Source: Prostheceraeus crozeri
Taxonomy: Eukaryota > Platyhelminthes > Polycladida > Euryleptidae
Reading direction: 5' to 3'
NCBI GenBank assembly: GCA_907163375.1
Contig: CAJQUW010016946.1
Span: 703,614-767,613 of the forward strand
DNA length: 64,000 nucleotides
Shown here one piece after another: positions 10,640 to 22,677 of this stretch. The notes below the pieces were generated by a model. The model was not told the origin of the DNA. It did not search any database and was given only the letters and a program-made list of their open reading frames with translations. Each line of letters opens with the position of its first letter. Positions within the stretch are counted from its first letter, which is position 1. Position numbers and translations under genes: made by a program.

Positions 10640-12487
10640 TTTGAAGACTGTAACATTTTGATGATCTCTCTTTTTTCTACCACCTTATCAGCTTAAATAT
10701 TTTATGACCAACACCAACATCTGTTGCTTTCCTTCAAAACCTGTTAGTTTTATATTCTATATTTTAACTCCTAATTAACATCGCGAATTTAACCTTGGTC
10801 CACCAACGTGATTTGATAGACGTTTTAGCTCGAAGCCCTTAGGTTCTACGATTCATCGAACGATTTACAAAGAAGTTGGCGACGACATCAACATGGTCAC
10901 TATTAACGTGTCATTTTCACTCAAGCTATTCACAGAAATAAGTTAGGCCTATTGCCTAGTACGTCATAGGAAAGTGTGATGCAGAATTCTACTTTAAAAA
11001 CAGAACTAGTCAATTTGTGACTTAGATACATAGCACCGTACCGAATTTACATCAATATCCTTGGATTTGAATAGTTATCTCTTCAAAGACAAGTAATTTG
11101 TCATATTTTACTTTACTGTATATTAGTATCACTTTAGATTATTGAAGTAGTCGCTACTTCCACAGACCTATGTAGCAATAAATTTACAATAAACAACGAT
11201 CGACAACAATAGCAATTCACAATAAGGAAGGTTGATTGAAATTCGGTCAATATTGCTGTTACAAGCAAGTCGCTCTGATTCCGCAATGTAATGTTGCTTT
11301 CATCTATAATGTGTCATATTATGAATTATGCGTATTGTTATTGTGACACAAAAATTCAAAACTTCCACATTTTCCGTGCTATGAGAGCTCTAAAGAATAT
11401 GCAGCTCTATGTCTCGCGCATTAAATCAATTTCATTTTGCCACTATCTGATCCAATTTGTTGCGCTGATCACAAATATGTGCTTTATTTTCCACAGTAAG
11501 GCAGTTAGGAGCGGCAATATAATATGTTCATGTAGCCATGTGTGAAGCTAGCGGAACTACCCACCGTAACCATTTTTTATTGCAGTGTTATTCTATTCGA
11601 AACAACTTCTATGCTCTATTAGTTTCAGCCTCCTGATCATGAATCTTTGCTCACTTTCCACGAAATCGCAGTCGTTCTTGAGAAATTCAAGTATGAAGCT
11701 AAAAGTGACTCCGCTTACATCACACTCGTTAATTATCATGCATCCTCCTTTGACGCTAATTTACATTATGAAGCCAAAACATGTTATGGCTTGTAATTAT
11801 CGGAATCCTGATGTTGATACATTCTCATTGAATTTTGCCAATTGTCTTTATTTCTTCACCCGTTGCGATACTCTCGGCACCCCGGTTGAAAATCACTGAG
11901 CTATACCAATCATAGCCTTTTTTGATAAACGAGTTGACTTAGTTTTCATCTCACTTCACAAAGCAGCAAATAATCGCGAAGTAATTGCGTTGTTATATAA
12001 TACATGTACAGCATAATCAAATACAAATTGCAATTGGTGCCCTATTGACTAAACGCAGAGCATTTGACAGCCCCAGAATCGAGGACATGCGTGTGCATCT
12101 AAATTATGAATTCATTTAATGTCAGATATTTGAGTGCACTTTATACTTACTGTATGTTTTTTAATTGTCTTGTTTATGTGACTTCAATGGAGCTGCGCAA
12201 CTTTGTTGTGTCGGCGCAAAAAATGAAAATTTGTCGTGTGGCAGCCCTGTGAAGGACTGCATAACAGGCTGCTCGCGTAATTTCTTGTCCTGTCATTGTC
12301 TTGCGCACAGAAACATATTAGCCGCTCGTCGAAACCTGATTAAATTAAAGCATAGCACTCGTAAGTGCAGTCCTTCAGCTTCTTCGACCATTGTGGATGT
12401 CACAAGCTAGTTTGTGCCATTCCGAACTGTGCTGTCGAGCGTCTACGGATGCTAAGGGATGTGGTGCTTAAATTGCTCAAGTTAGAG

Positions 12488-15400
12488 CTACTACGATCGG
12501 AACGCAACCGCTGGCGTGCTGTTGTGTATTTGCGATCTCTGCTGTCAAGTGCGTGTTCTATGTCAAATTTGATACCTACATAAAGACTTTTTGGGAAATT
12601 TTCATATCACTGGAATCCTCGTGACCTGGTGCATCAAGCTGTCGCAGTCCCCATCTTAGAGAAGAATTCATTCTCCTGGAGTTAGCTTTTTTGGCTGCTT
12701 TATCGGGTTGTCTGGTGAATTTTAATCACATTCGTCGAATCTGCCCGCCTTTTACAACGTAATTGTGCCGGCGTGACCATCGTCACTTGTACTGCTCTGG
12801 AATAGAAATCTAACAAGTGCAGTGCAGTACACCATATCAAAAAGTGAATTTCTAAGATTGAGAGCAACATCTGCAAGTCAAGTTACAACCGCGAATGCGT
12901 GGTCTGTTGGCTTTGTGGTGCGACCATAGATTCTAAGGTCGTGTTGTCGAATCTTTTTGGATTCTAATGGTCATCAAATGCTTTTACTACATGAGGAATA
13001 CCATCTTCGTATTCTATCTTATATTGAGTTGGAGAAATTTCATCATGCCTGTTCCTTTCAATGAGCTTCAAGATTTCAGGAAGAAATTTGAAAGCCAGCT
13101 ATGTGTTGCGCATATTAACGTCAATTCTGTCAGAAAGGAGGAAGACCGGCCTCTTTTAACGTTAAAGAAAGACAATCTACACAAATTAAAACTAGATATT
13201 CTTTGCATACAGGAGACAAAGCTAGATGGCAGTACTTCTGATGCTGAGCTTCTTACACCTGGTTACCGCATCTACCGAGAAGGAAGAAAGAAGCGAGGTG
13301 GAATCCTAATCTATACACGGGAAACTTTGCCGATCACAAGAATACCCTGTATTTCTCAAGGCAGAAATTTTCAAACCGTAGAATGTGTCATGTTGCACAT
13401 CAACTCTACAGTCTCTAATTTCGTACTGGTATGTTTATATCGCAGACCTTCGATTTCTCTTTCTACTGCTCGTGCAGAAATCAGTAGCATTCTAACAATT
13501 GCTAGTTCAATTGAATCAAATATTGTGGTTATTGGAGATTTGAATCTTTGTGTGATTGGAACTCATCAGAAGCAAAATGAGGATCTGATGGAAGATCTTT
13601 GTGATCAATTTGGTGTGAATTACATTATAAAGGAAGTAACAAGACCTCAAAGTGCCTCGTGCCTTGATCAAATTCTAACAAATGAGGACTTCATACTTGA
13701 CGTCAGAGTTCATGAGCCTGGCCTCTCTGATCATCACATGATAGTGTCAATTTTAAATTTTGACCGCCCTGTGATGGAAAAGCGCACGTTCAGGTGCAGG
13801 TCTTTCAAGAGATTTAACCCAGAAAAGTTCTTGGTGGATCTACAGGAAGCTATGCCAGTATTTGGTGTATGTAGTATTTTCGATTCAATTGATGATATGT
13901 ACAATTTCGTGCGCTTGGTATACACCAAAATATTGGACCAACATGCGCCCATGAAAGAAATCAGATTTCGACAAAATTCGATACCATGGTTCAACGGAAA
14001 GATCGCCTTCGCAAGAAAGCAGAAACACTACTGGTTGAATAGAGCTCCCATTGGCAACAGAACTGGTAAACGAAATCAAACTTCCTATGCATGGGAGCGC
14101 AAGACATTCTGGCAAAGAGAAGAGAGAAGACATAGTAGAAAAGCGGCAGCAGAATTCTTTGCCGAAAAATGCAATTCAGATAACAGCAGTGATTTCTACA
14201 GAACATTCGAAGTGTATTTGCACAGCAAAAAAGTGAAAGATTCAACGAAAATAATTTTGAAGGACAACTCAGAATACAATGTATGTGATAGTGAAGTGGC
14301 AACTAAGCTCGGAAACCACTTTGTGAGCACTGGTTTGAATGTTGATGCCTGTTCGTTGCATGAGCAACAGTTTGCAGACTTTGATGATCATTTAAGCATC
14401 AATCTTATAGCCAAGCAGAATCCGAACCCACCAGCATTCAGTTTCGCGAGAACAAGTTCAATGGAAGTTGAATCATCCATTCAATGCTTGAATAGCTCAA
14501 AAGCAGTTGGGATTGATGATATACCAAGCAGAGCAATTAAGCTATCAGCTCATGTCATCAGCTGGGTGATTGCTCATGTCTTCAATGAGATGGTTTCAAG
14601 ATGCGAATTTCCAATTGATCTGAAGAATGGACTGTGGACGCCTGTCTTTAAGAGTGGAGAAAGAACTGATGTGACTAGATATAGGGCTGTGACGATTTTG
14701 CCACACTTTGCAAAGGTTGTAGAGACAATCATGACTAACCAATTCTCAGCACATATTCTACCATTACTTTCGCCATATCAGTTTGCGTACAAGAAAAATC
14801 ATAGCACTGAGACTGCACTGCTGTATATTGTTGAGTCACTAAAGCTTGCTGTCGATTCAAAGCAAATTGTCGGGGTTATTTCTTTGGATCTGTCTGCAGC
14901 ATTTGATAGCATACCACATGAGCTGCTTCTGAAAAAGCTGCAAAAATATGGAATGTCAAATGAAGCGGTAAGCTTAATGAGATCGTATTTAGTGAATCGC
15001 CAAAATCGTGTGAAAGTGAATGACAAGATTTCACAGGAGTCGTTCATGACAAGATCAGGCATACCCCAAGGTTCAAGATGGGGTCCACTCATTTGGAATG
15101 TGTTTTTGAATGATTTGCTTCCTATGATACGAACATATGGTGCTGATGTCATTGCATATGCTGACGATATCACAATTTGGGTAAAAGGTGACAATGACAC
15201 CAACGTCCAAAACAAACTGGACACTTTGCTACCTGCCATATATAAATGGTTTCGAGAAAATGGACTCAAGCCTAACCCGGAAAAATTTCAATGTCTTGGA
15301 TTGGGCTCTATGAGTGACAATTTAAGATTTAGATCTGATTCACATGAATGCAAAAACTTGACATGTATCAAGCTGCTGGGCATGTACATAGACAAAGCAT

Positions 15401-16155
15401 TCACATTTGAGAAGCATGTAAAGCATACTACAAAACTTATTGCATGGAAGCTAACCGGAATCAAGAGACTCAAACAGTCTGTGAGCCGAAAAGTGAGATG
15501 GCGACTAATACAGACATATGTACTACCTCACTTTCATTACTCTTCATCTTTTTGTGTCTTTATTTCAAACAGATATAAGCTAAAATTGCAGACAATGTAT
15601 AACCGATGTCTGCGTGCATGTGACAGGTTGAAATGCATTGAACCACATATTGAACTTTCATTGAATGATTATGAATTGAATATCCTTTGGCATGTCAAGT
15701 TATTTCGAATCATGCAATCTATTTGCAAGACATTGACTGCTCATGAACAATCAGTGGATTTGAGACATTTCCGTGCTATAATCCAATTTCATCCTGGCTA
15801 AGCACCTGTAGTTTTTCAGGAAATGTTTCAGCTATGCAAGAATCCTAGACGCAATGTCCTCATACAGCCGAAAGTTCAAACAGTGAAATACGGACAACGA
15901 TCGATGCGATTCTATGGTGCAAGCTTTTGGAACAAAATGCCCCCTGAAATTCGTGGATTGAAATCTTCCTCTGAAATTGTGACGAACTACATCAAGACCT
16001 TCTTGCGGAAGCAAAGTGGCATTGTAAATTAATTTCTTTAACTTTTTTGCTTGATCATTTTATTTCGCATTTTGTTGTGTGATGCTGTAGTAGGCGAGTC
16101 ACATGCACGTCACGTGTAGTGAGCATATAATAAATTGAAATTGAATTGAATTGAA
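12488..16155 (+). mobile_element. CR1/L2-like LINE, nearly full length
   Basis: The boundaries come from comparing the two hAT-like copies. The inner copy has an uninterrupted ...CAAGTTAGAGGAAAT... site near 8795-8812. The outer copy is split there, with TTAGAG at 12482-12487 and again at 16156-16161. The 3.67-kb insert has about 480 bp of 5' leader, one long reading frame, a short 3' region and a terminal (ATTGA)n tail just before the right TTAGAG. Short pentamer tails rather than poly(A) are usual for the CR1/L2 group. Few lesions are visible, so the insertion is young compared with its surroundings. Confidence 0.85.
12967..16032 (+). pseudogene. LINE endonuclease-reverse transcriptase ORF with one premature stop
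   Basis: Residues about 48-260 are an APE-type endonuclease (HINVNSV, ILCIQETKL, VVIGDLNL, GLSDHHMIV). Residues about 500-760 are the reverse transcriptase with SKAVGIDDIPSR, YRAVTILPH, SLDLSAAFDSIPHELL, SGIPQGSRWGPLIW and the catalytic AYADDITIW. The C-terminal part carries the family's FYGASFWNKMPPEIR block. A TAA at 15799-15801 interrupts the frame, but the same frame continues open to 16032, so this is a single in-frame stop and no frameshift. The first methionine is followed by a hydrophobic stretch; Met27 (MPVPFNELQ) is an equally likely start. Confidence 0.9.
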
Positions 16156-17720
16156 TTAGAGGAAATGTCTATCTCATGCACAAGCGAATTGAGAATTTGC
16201 AGTCGTAGACGATTATCAACCGCACGGCAAAGCCTGGATAAACAAGCTCAGATCAACCTGTTGTGCAATCCTTCACTTGTTCAGCCATTCTAGTTTGGGC
16301 CGGCCATTACGAGCAGTACTGATGAGTCCTTGTGGGACGGAACATAGCGTCTGCGGCTATTGTTCAAGTCTGGACATCTTTGCTGTTGAGTTATTTACGG
16401 TACCTTTGTCAGGTTGGGTAGGTAGGGGTTCAACGGATTTGAAAATTTTAAATCTGGCCGGAACCGGATTGCCCTAGTCGACATGGTTGTTATTATGCTG
16501 TTTTTATTTTCTCTCACACTTTCCATACAAATTATCCCTTGTTAAGTTCGTCTTTTAGCAAAACGCAATGCAGAATTATACTTGAAAACTGAACCAGCCT
16601 TATTGCTAAAATGCATTACACTGCGCCGCATTTACATCGTTCATTTTTTGGCATCTGAACAGTTCAAAGGCAGATAATGCCTTGATATTGCCGAAAATTT
16701 GACACTTGTCACATTTTATTTGATATGAACATCACTTCAAAATTTTGAAAGAGTCGATCCTTTGACAGACTTATGTAGCAGTAAATTTATAATTAGACAA
16801 GAATTATAATCAACAACTATTTAAGATTTTAAGATTAACAATAAATAAATTCGATTAAAAATCGATTAATATTACCGACAGCAACAAGCCGTTTGAGATG
16901 TCTTCATTCCATAGTGAAATGCCGCTATATATGCAATACATCGTATTATGAATTATGCATTTATTTCTTGTCTCGCAAAAAATCAGAACTTTTAGATTTT
17001 TGTGCTAAAAGACACAGTGATTCTATCGCGTTCCTACCTGTCGATAACTCGATAATAAAACGTTGCATAACGCGCTTATTTTGAGATTTCTCCTCAGAAT
17101 TCATGAATATATAATTCTGCATCCTCTAGTGACGGTATAATTTGCATAATGAAGCCGAAGGCATGTCGTATTATAACTATGGGAATCCTGATGTTGATGC
17201 ACTCTCATTTGATTTTGACAAGTGTGTTTATTTCTTCACCCATTGCGGCACCCTTAGACCTTTCTCGGCACCTCGATTGAACTCATTGTCCTATCAATCA
17301 TGCCACTGAGTTTTTTTCATATACGAGTTGCGCATGATCCAGGACCAAAGCTGCACATATATTGGGTGCACTTTTATCAACGATATAAACTACGACTGGT
17401 GGACAAGTTCATCGACTTCACGAAGCAGCAATAATCGTGAAATAACTGTTTTGTGCTGTATACACGTATATGTTCACATACTCAAATACGAATTACGATT
17501 ATAGCCCTATATTGACAAAAGCGCTATCCTTATTGATAGTCCAGAAGCGAGGACATAGACAGTCATATTGTAATATATTGATTCATTTCATTTCAGGTAC
17601 TTGAGTGCAATATCTACGTGCTACCAATTCTTAGATTGTTTGGTTTCCATTACGCTAATTCCGCTGTGCAAATTTTGTGCGCCTGCGCAAAATATGACAT
17701 GTTGTCGTGTGGCAACCCTG

Positions 17721-18156
17721 AGCATATGTGAGAGATGTATATGATATTCAGTTTCATTATTGTTATGCGAGCATATGTGAGCAATGTCTATGCAGTCAAT
17801 GGAATGCGAACAATGCCAAACACAGCAAAACTGTTTAATGATTGTTTAATTGATAAATGAATGAAGCACGAACTATCAAGCGATCTCTGGTTGAAGTGGA
17901 GAAGGAATGGCTTCAAGTAAAAAGATTACTGAATTAAATGATGATGAACGTGCTGGTATTCTTATCAGTCGGTTTCAATAAGTTTCGATAAACAGAATCT
18001 TCACCAGGAGATACAGTTCAAAGGCTTTGTTTCAAAGATAAAATAACACAGCGACATATTCGGTCATCAGTGAATGTCGAATATGAAAGTCACTTAAATG
18101 CATCCGTATTTGCTGTCAATGAGCCATCTCACGTGAAATGTTGACATCTCTTCCAG
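17721..18156. other. Sequence between the hAT-like element and PTEN exon
   Basis: It starts with the right AGCATATG target duplication. GAGCATATGTGAG occurs again about 50 bp on. At 17907-17981 a 24-codon frame (MASSKKITELNDDERAGILI...) resembles the start of a Tc1-like transposase, but it is too short to assign. The 3' part should be intron leading into the exon at 18157. Confidence 0.4.
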
Positions 18157-18317
18157 CGGTGTATTTCACAGTGCATGAGTACACGTCGAAATTGCTCACC
18201 TCAAATATCTACGATTTGCGCCGCGCTGGTCTTGAAGTAGTGCTTGATTTAGACAATCCAGCAGCAGTCCAAGGTGATGTCAAGGTCGAATTCTTCAGTA
18301 AATCTCCGCTGGGGAAG
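18157..18317 (+). CDS. PTEN: PTEN exon (C2 domain, human exon 7 equivalent)
   Basis: The exon follows a CTCTTCCAG acceptor and ends at a GTGAGT donor. It encodes VYFTVHEYTSKLL... and ends in QGDVKVEFFSKSPLGK, matching the PTEN C2 stretch whose human form contains CGDIKVEFFHK. It enters with two bases of a split codon (phase 1) and leaves in phase 0, exactly as human exon 7 does (codons 212 and 267). PTEN is the lipid phosphatase that removes the 3-phosphate of PIP3 and opposes PI3K/Akt signalling; the C2 domain docks it on membranes. The frame is open and there is no sign of decay. The phosphatase-domain exons are not in view. Confidence 0.85.
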
Positions 18318-18385
18318 GTGAGTAGCTACCTAACTCTCCGTGGACGTGTTACAACTCGCACTGATTTCTCATATTCATCTTTCAG

Positions 18386-18664
18386 GAACACCTGTTTCAT
18401 TGCTGGTTCAACACTTTCTTCGTCATCCATTCTCCTCCACGGCCACAGGAGAACGAATTGCCGGCAGCTGGTCTCACACGGAGTTGTCTTCCCGACAACT
18501 GTCACGGTCTCAACAACAACCAAGACAGTGAAGAACTTTCGGTGGTGAACGGAGAGAAGACTGGTGATGGTTTCGGTCATCATCTCACCTTAACATTTGC
18601 CCAAGCTGAACTTGATCGCGCCAACAAAGACAAGACCAACAGCAAATTTCCTCCCGGCTTCAAG
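18386..18664 (+). CDS. PTEN: PTEN exon (C2 domain, human exon 8 equivalent)
   Basis: After a 68-bp intron (18318-18385, GTGAGT...TTTCAG) the frame continues EHLFHCWFNTFFVIH..., aligning with human DKMFHFWVNTFF. It ends LDRANKDKTNSKFPPGFK, aligning with human LDKANKDKANRYFSPNFK. The donor GTAGGA follows in phase 0 after the Lys equivalent to human K342, the same position as the human exon 8/9 junction. The insert between the two conserved blocks is an acidic loop, variable in PTEN. I did not find the next exon (VKLYFTK-like) in the remaining 45 kb. Either this intron is huge and contains the Polinton, or the copy is partial. Confidence 0.88.
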
Positions 18665-18838
18665 GTAGGATTGTAAAGAATATCGCCGAAAACGCTCCTT
18701 CTGTTCTGTTTTGAATTAGAAAGAGTTAAGTTTTGTTCTCGTTAAAATCTTTTGTTGTTATCAATTCTCCCCATTCGGGACAAAATGCCCATATTGCTGG
18801 CCGAACCGGGTTATGCTTGATCCATGGATCGTTTCTGG

Positions 18839-20137
18839 TTACTTATACTTATACCATTTAACGTTGATTGTTCCATACATGTTGGGTACGACGGTTCGCT
18901 TGTGTTCTCCACTTCGCTCGGTCGTTTGCATCTTCCACACGGAGCCGAGCTCTCGAAAGTCTTCTTTAATGTTATCGCTGCATGATTTCCTTGGACGTCC
19001 AACAGGTTGACGACCATCCACTTGCAATTTCCGCACGCGCTTCACCCACTGACATTCGTCTTTCCTCTCCACATGACCACACCATCTTAGGCGTCGTCTT
19101 CTTATAGAGTCACCGACAGGCTCCAGGCACACTTCTTCTGAGCTCTTCATTGGGAATGCGGTCGCGAGAGGAGACTCTGCAAGTCCAATGGACCATTCGC
19201 ATTTCATTCACTTCAAGACGCCTCAAAATGTCGGATGACATGGCCCAAGTCACGCTGCCGTGCAACATGCTGATGCGCACACATGACTTATAGATGACTG
19301 CCTTCATTGAAATTGCTGTTGCTCTAGATGTTAAAAAGGGAGCCAAAACCGACACCAACCGTTCCGGATCCTCGCTCTGACTGCTGCACTTGCTCCCCGC
19401 CGGCATCAATGACATCACCGAGGTAGCTAAAAGTATTCACTTCTTCGTATCCTTCCTCATCAACCGTGAAAAGATCACCGTCTCCAAATGATGGCGTTTG
19501 ATCGGTCACCAATTCTCCTTTACACCGGAGAGACACGAATGTAGCTGCTGCGGATGACAGGCTGTCCACAATGCCATTGCAACGCTTGTGAGCCCAAAAC
19601 TGGCATTTTGTGCACTTGATGGAATTTGAACCCACCCCTTTGCGGCACACTGCACATGGGTCATGGCCAGAAGGTTCTGTCTCGCCCATACCAGGGTGTG
19701 ATAGCATGACCTTTGTCTTACTGAATTTTACGAGCTTGCCCGCAAGCTCTTCCTCACTATCTGCCACCAGGAGGAAAGAGAGCCTCCCAAGGCAGGCCAC
19801 TTCTCACGTTCTTTGTAACGGCTTCTAGCACGCACGTGAACAGAAGGGGTCTTAGGACCGATCCTTGGTGAACACCTGCACTTACATCAACTCCTTGCTG
19901 TCACCGGAATTCCATCTCACACGATTTAGCGCCGTCAATCAAAGTCATGATCGCTCTTGCCAACCATTCGCAAACCCCGAGACTGCGTAAAGCCCAACTC
20001 ACAATAGGGCGAGGGACACGATCGAAGGCCTTCTCGAGGTCGACAAAGGCCAGGTACAAGCTTCTCTTCTTTTCGAGGTACCTTTCTTGGAGCTGACGGA
20101 TCAAAAATATTGCGTCAGTGGTACCTCTACCAGGCAT
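18839..20137 (-). pseudogene. LINE 3' fragment (reverse transcriptase and tail), 5' truncated
   Basis: Reading leftward it starts with a reverse transcriptase block (MPGRGTTDAIFLIRQLQERY, FVDLEKAFDRVPR). A Cys/His knuckle (CAVCRKGVGSNSIKC, then CQFWAHKRC) and the FSYLGDVIDAGG block follow. The C-terminal RRLRWCGHVERKDE and GRQPVGRPRKSC motifs typical of this LINE group come last. The pieces are spread over several frames with stops, so it is dead. The 5' end is cut off within the reverse transcriptase. Confidence 0.8.
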
Positions 20138-20328
20138 GAACCCAAATTGGATTTGATCAATGTTTGGTGATCAATGATCAGGTTATGGTTGCGAATCTCC
20201 AAAAGGATTACTCGCTTTCTCAACCATCTGTCACATTGCAGGATATGATGTTCTGCAGTCTCTTCTTCTGCTCCGCAGTCTATACAGTCTCTAGTTTTCG
20301 GATTCGATGTTGATACTGCAATGATCAT
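20138..20328 (-). pseudogene. Second LINE remnant (Cys-rich C-terminal tail)
   Basis: NPKTRDCIDCGAEEETAEHH followed by ILQCDRWLRKR resembles the C-x2-C...EHIL-x2-C zinc-like tail at the end of many non-LTR retrotransposon ORF2 proteins. It sits directly 5' of the other LINE fragment and on the same strand. It should be the end, not the start, of an ORF2, so it most likely comes from a different insertion. Confidence 0.5.
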
Positions 20329-22673
20329 TCCGTATTTATGACAGTGTCATTCTTTCCCTTCTGCTCTTCATCGCCTCTTTTTCTTTCCTTCTGGTGAACT
20401 TCCATCTGCTGTAGTGGTGATAGCAGGCTTCAATTTTCCCTTGTTCGTCTCTGGATTGAAATAGATAGAAATCTATACACTATGTACACGAATCAGATTG
20501 TTCTCGTGGCCATTGTCTCTATCCATCTTCACAAGTACTTATCTACAGGTACTGATGTCTAAATTTTGATCGAGCAACATCATGAGAAATGATGCTATTG
20601 TCCAAGCAGGGTAATTGTTCACAGCACGTCTTTTGTATGTAAAGAAATTACATTGGAATAATTGCAAGAAGCTGCTTCCTTTTTATGTAAATTGTCATAA
20701 GAGAATGAGCTCTGTTTTGCACTTCGTGCCATGAGGAACGTGAAATTCAAAATAAGTTTTTTTCATTTTGACCTCATTTCCTCACATGCAGGCGAAACAA
20801 AAGAAATTCAGTTTAATGAATAAGATAATCGACAAGAATTGTTTGGCAATAAACACATCCCTCTTAATATCTCTGTACAATTGAACATCGAAAATTACAA
20901 GATTCCTAGGTTAAAAGATCACACCCGAAGGTGCGGAGTGTGACCCAAAATAGACAAAGTCTACCTCAAGCCACACAGCACCAAACTAACAGCAGCCGTG
21001 ATATGTTACAATGGATGCAGGCATACAAGGACACCACATTAAGCCGACAAGGGACATAGCTACGCTTATGGCAAGGTCCTCATTAAGCCCCTCAATCCCG
21101 GTTCGTTTGCACCTGTGTCATGCTCTCATTTGACGCAGGACCGAAGAGCAGAATGTAGAAGGTGCTTCCATCCCGGCGACAACCGACACAGCCCCGGTGT
21201 CCAACCCTCAGACCTGGGTAAGAAGAGGCAATAAACGAGGAGTAGGAAGGAGTACGTATGTAAGAGTGGGCGCTCCTACGTCCGTGGTAGCTCGAAGAAA
21301 CCTGTGTTCCATTGAGGAAAGCTGCTCATGAATCATTGCAACCAAACAACCGCACACCGCGAATCCGGTGTATAGGCCGCACCTGTAGTACAACATGAAG
21401 TCTATTAAAGGCTCCGAAAGGATGCGAATAACTTCCTTGTTACTAGATCACGTTAGCACTTTCCATAACTCAATAGCTGGGTCGTGAACTTTTATCATAG
21501 AATGACATTTTCACTAGCTTCACTATCAGCATTGTATGATGCCGTAGTCATGATTCAGGTCGTTTCAAGGAAGTAGATTTGAATTTCAAAATTCAATCTA
21601 CAGCCTATTGATATGTAGTTGAAGCCTTTGTCGTGGAGTAACAAGAACTTCGAATTACTTCAGTCAAAGATAAAATCCGCTGACTTCCTTGCTTACCATG
21701 GATCGTGATGACCAACTGATGTCGGTTGGGGAAAGAATTCCATGCTGTGACTCAAAGCAGCTCCAAACATCGTCGTATGACAACAATGTGATGGCGGTGA
21801 TGTCAACCTACCATTGGGAGGGGGTCCAGGGGGCCGTCAGGTGTTGGGCGGGTCAATCGTCCCACTCTTGACTTAGGCAGCCCACAGATCGCAACAGTTA
21901 TTGCATCACCCGCTCAATGTCTAGAAATGTAAATTCTGCTGCACCTTTGCACGATATAGCGATTGCCAGTCCAAGTCTTAATGCCAAATATAATATGTGT
22001 TTGTAACAATGAATATTTTCCGTATGATTAATCAGATTCAAATGAACTAAGTCTTCAACATCTTGACTGATAAGTGTTTCTATACAGCTTTCAGTCTGTG
22101 TGTAAAACCGCACTGTAACTTATCTGGGTTAATCATCATTTCCATCATCAAATATAGCGAAATGTTGGCATTTGAAATCGCTCTGCGATTGTCGGGTATC
22201 GTTTTATTTGTCAACTTCAGATTCTCATTCGAATTTGGTAACTCTTGTTTATTTATAACACGATCGTAATGAATCTATTTCCAAGGTTGATGGGGACACC
22301 TGGTGATACGAGCAAGTGTATCCGATTTTTGTATTGTCTACTGGAATGAACACTTTATGAAATCGGATGAACATCTAATAGTGATGTGTTGGCGGGTGCT
22401 TCACAAGCAATGCACTATCGAAAGGAGTGTAGAAAACCAAAATAGATGCAAATTCAATTCGGCTACTTCGATATAGAGCAGCTCACGTTGACCGCATCAA
22501 TGCATGCGCGTTAATAGGTTTGGAATGGCTGTTTGAAGCTTTATCAACCATATTTTTGTTGAAATTATCGTCATATGAAGGATGTCTTATCCCAGAGATC
22601 ATTATATTCTACGAATTAGCGGATATTCATCAAATTCTGCTAAAAATCACAGCTCTCAGAAAATTCTTTGGCA
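20329..22673. other. Unassigned region with a GC-richer block
   Basis: No gene is recognisable. About 20915-21400 is clearly more GC-rich than its neighbours (ACCCGAAGGTGCGGAGTG..., CCGCACACCGCGAATCCGG) and contains no long frame. It does not match rRNA or tRNA that I can recall and may be an unknown repeat. Confidence 0.4.
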
Positions 22674-22677
22674 TTAA

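Larger units (their letters stand above)
8278..12249. mobile_element. hAT-like element, nested second copy
   Basis: The left end CAGGGTTGCCACA (8278) and the right end GTGTGGCAGCCCTG (ending 12249) match the outer copy's termini. The flanks TTATGGAC and TGAAGGAC agree at six of eight positions, a decayed target duplication. Internally about 8.38-8.53 kb resembles 6.09-6.26 kb, 8.54-8.60 resembles 7.82-7.88, 8.63-8.80 resembles 12.32-12.49, 8.86-8.99 resembles 16.2-16.33, and 10.93-12.19 resembles 16.52-17.66. An inverted stretch related to 8.70-8.80 sits at 8.17-8.27 kb in the outer copy. A mariner (9206-10639) interrupts this copy. Confidence 0.7.
5954..17720. mobile_element. hAT-like non-autonomous element (outer copy)
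   Basis: The left end CAGGGTTACCACA (5954) and the right end GTGTGGCAACCCTG (ending 17720) form inverted termini. They are flanked by a perfect 8-bp direct repeat AGCATATG (5946-5953 and 17721-17728). This is the signature of a hAT-type insertion. No hAT transposase frame is visible. The 11.8-kb span is inflated by later insertions: a diverged second copy of the same family at 8278-12249 and a LINE at 12488-16155. Removing these leaves roughly 4 kb of element sequence. Blocks 6.06-6.26, 7.8-7.9, 12.3-12.48 and 16.2-17.7 kb of this copy all have counterparts in the inner copy. Confidence 0.8.

Noticed and set aside
5954-17720. Simple tandem duplication of a host region
   Set aside because: Shared inverted ends and a perfect 8-bp flanking duplication fit transposition of a nested mobile element better than segmental duplication.
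17907-17981. Start of a Tc1-like transposase gene
   Set aside because: Only 24 codons with weak resemblance and no inverted ends, so not listed as a gene.
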